Part shown: positions 9,601 to 12,600 of the stretch, piece by piece
How positions within the stretch are numbered: position 1 is the first letter of the stretch
Layout of the letters: each line of letters begins with the position of its first letter
Origin: Phoronis ovalis
Lineage: Eukaryota; Phoronida; Phoronidae
Length of the DNA: 15,854 nucleotides
Reading direction: 5' to 3'
Assembly: GCA_028565635.1 (NCBI GenBank)
Contig: JAOXYB010025913.1
Location: 1-15,854 of the forward strand
Notes under the pieces: generated by a model
What the model was told of the DNA's origin: nothing
The model's database searches: none
What the model saw: only the letters and a program-made list of their open reading frames with translations
Position numbers and translations under genes: made by a program

Positions 9601-12600
9601 CCTCACTTTTCCAACACGAATCGTTTTAGCCCTACCATCCAAATCTGATGGAATCGGTTCATACTCTACATCTGGGCTTTGTGGTTCGTCCTGGGGTCGT
9701 ACAAGAGGAGGTGGAGGAGAAACAACTTCAGGAGAAGGCACAGATTCAGTGGGACTTGTTACTATTGGCTTCCTCTGTCTGGGTGGTGTTGGGGGAGATG
9801 TAGGGGAAGAAAACTCCTCTTCTGGATAATTACCACGTGGTATTGTCTCAGTATTTTCAGCAAACATTACCCCTCTTGTTCTTGGTGAATCTTTCGTTTG
9901 TGCCGCGTTCGGTTTGGGATATTTTGCTGGTGGTGCCCTTTTCTCTTGAATAACACGGCTCTCGAAAGAAGCTTTGATATCACCAACAGGTGGTGGTGAA
10001 GTGGCAACAATCTCACTTTGATTGGCTGAGGGAATATATAATTTTGCAGGTCGATGTGCCTCAAATGTAGTAGGAACAGATTCATTTGAAGCTGCTAAAG
10101 TAAATGCCTGAGGTGCAGCAGACACATTTAACGAAGCTCCAAGATTAAACTGTTGGTTCTGGAGTTGTACTTGTGCTAACTGTTGTTTGAGCACTTCCTG
10201 TTGAAGACTCTGTTGTAAAAGTTGATTCTGCAGCACAGTTTGTTGGAGAGACGCTTGTAAATTTGCATTTTGGTGAGCCTGCTGATACGCGGCTTGTTGT
10301 AAGGCTATTTGTTGCATGGTATCATTCTGAGCTGGTTGCACAAATCCTGGACTGTACAAATTTGGAGTACTGCCAATACTCAGACTGGAATTGCTGCCAA
10401 ATGTCAGTCCAGCAACACCTGAAGGCATGCCAACATTAATGGTTGCTACATGAGGTCCTGGGTTATAACCTTGGGGCTGCAAGAATAATAAAGTAATATA
10501 CATTACATTAGATATTTTGAATATACTTTGACCCTGTGGACATCTACAATATGCCTTTGCAAATTATACCAAATGAAAGAAAAATATTTATGGAAACGCA
10601 GAAAGCCAATTGCCATATAATACTCTATGACACATCACCTATGTTATAAAACAACTAAATAACATTGTACATTGCGTATGCTACAAAAATGATGCACACT
10701 ACCATACCAATTGTTGCAAAGAATGTTGCAATCTATGAGGTAATGACACAATTAGAAACAATTGACTAATACAGTAACAAGGTAACAGTACGTACTATTC
10801 AAGTATCTAAATATTGTACATATGTGCTACTAGTTTAAAATGTTTTGATGCTGTCACATTATTGCTAAAGTACCCTTTTATTCTGTATGCAGGGACATAT
10901 TAGACAACCCTTTGCACTTTGGCATTTCTTTATGCAGGGATAATTGTTACTGGGGTACAAAATATGTTCAAATTCAGCACTAACCTGAGCAACACGAGTA
11001 TGCACACCAGGAACACCTTGCCCTCCTCCTTTCAGTGATCCAGATAAGCTTTCAGCATCAAGTAAATCTTTCATGTTTGCGTCAGTGGCTTCAGTAAATA
11101 AATTATCAATCCATGTGTTTATTTCTTCATTGTGTGTATTTTTTTGATCTTTTCGTCCACCTTTAATAGCATTCTCCAATGTCCTTGCATCAGACAGCGC
11201 GTCTAAATCGTCATTGTCTAAAACAGGATCAAACACATTATCTAGCCACTGATCCATATCAGTGGGGTTTGATGTACCTCTTGATACTCTAGATCTTCTG
11301 TCATCTGATACTATGGACCTTGTGCGCACACCATCCTGAGAAACTTGCTTTCGTAATATTAATTCTCTTGTTGTACTGTCATGAATAACTTTTCGTTGTG
11401 GGCTAGGATTTTTTGCGTATCGTTTGTTTAACCTATTGTCTGACAGTATGTCATCACTTTCATGCTCAACATCACCATTTACCATAACGGGAGGTGGAGA
11501 CACATGTCCATTAGCAAAACCATTTTGATGCCCATTGGGTATTCCACCATTTACTACAATCGTTGTTGAATATCTGTTATTTAGCTTTGACCCTGATAAG
11601 TAATCCTTGTAATCATCTTCATTCTCTTCTGGTACTGTTGATGGAGGTCTTGGGGGAGCAGCACGTTTCATATATCGACGATTCAGTTTACTATCTCGTG
11701 ATAATCCAGGAGTAGCCACCAAATTTGGCCGCTGATTAAGCTTGCTGGATTGTGATAATGCTCTATTCACTTCCTCATTTTCTTGGTTAAGGATGCTGAC
11801 ATTAGCTGTGATTGGTGGCGGTGGAGGCGGGGTTCGACGCAATGGTGGTGGCGTGGCGAGCTCTTCCACAGCAATCTCTAACTTGTTAACTCTCTCTGGG
11901 TTATGAGATCTGAAATAAGATAATGAAACGATGTGACAATTAAAGAATACAGCCCCAATTACTTCTTTTATGAGATCTTTTAGGGCGGAGCTTATATTGT
12001 TCATTTGGTTGATGGACTCATGGTGGAATACTGTTACCATTAAAGGTTACCAGTATTGATGATAATGTCAGGATAACATTGAAGCTTTGTACATATTATT
12101 CCATATTTGTATAAAGTTAAATATTTCAAAATTCAATACTGAACATTCGTGGAGCACTTACGAGTTACGTGGTATATCTCTTCTGGCAGCGGCAACCTTC
12201 TCTTTATCCACAGACACCAAAAAGAAGGATTTGGATGCTGGAAAATGAGTCGGAACTTCCATCTCACTAATCAAATCCAGGACAAAATCATAACCTCCCA
12301 GTTCATAAGATGCATACTCGTCTTGCAATGAGACCGTCCAACCGTAGTTGTTCTCCATGATCAATCGAAGTTGTAGAAGATGGTTCACGAAGTCCTGCCC
12401 TGTTGTGAATGATTCTATATGGCCAATCATCTCTTGACCTAAAACACATGTGACATTCAAAAATGAACTAGGTGCTTTTGCATTTTTATAAAACTTACAA
12501 ATAAACTAAGGATATAAAATTTTAAACTTTGTAAGAGCATGTGTCACCACTAGCAAAGTTATTCAAAAACTGTAACTTACAACAGATGTCGTAGGCCTCT

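Noticed and set aside
9679-9888. Plus-strand Arg/Trp-rich open frame
   Set aside because: It is antisense to exon g and explained by the Pro/Ser codon bias of the real frame.
10477-10503. Met-initiated start MYITLLFLQ before exon g
   Set aside because: The bases are the polypyrimidine tract and acceptor of the intron. Phase with exon f supports starting at Pro-Gln-Gly.
11910-12040. Upstream extension of exon f with an apparent Met start
   Set aside because: The acceptor CTTATTTCAG at 11910 joins exon e in phase. Retaining the intron would meet a TAA right after exon e.
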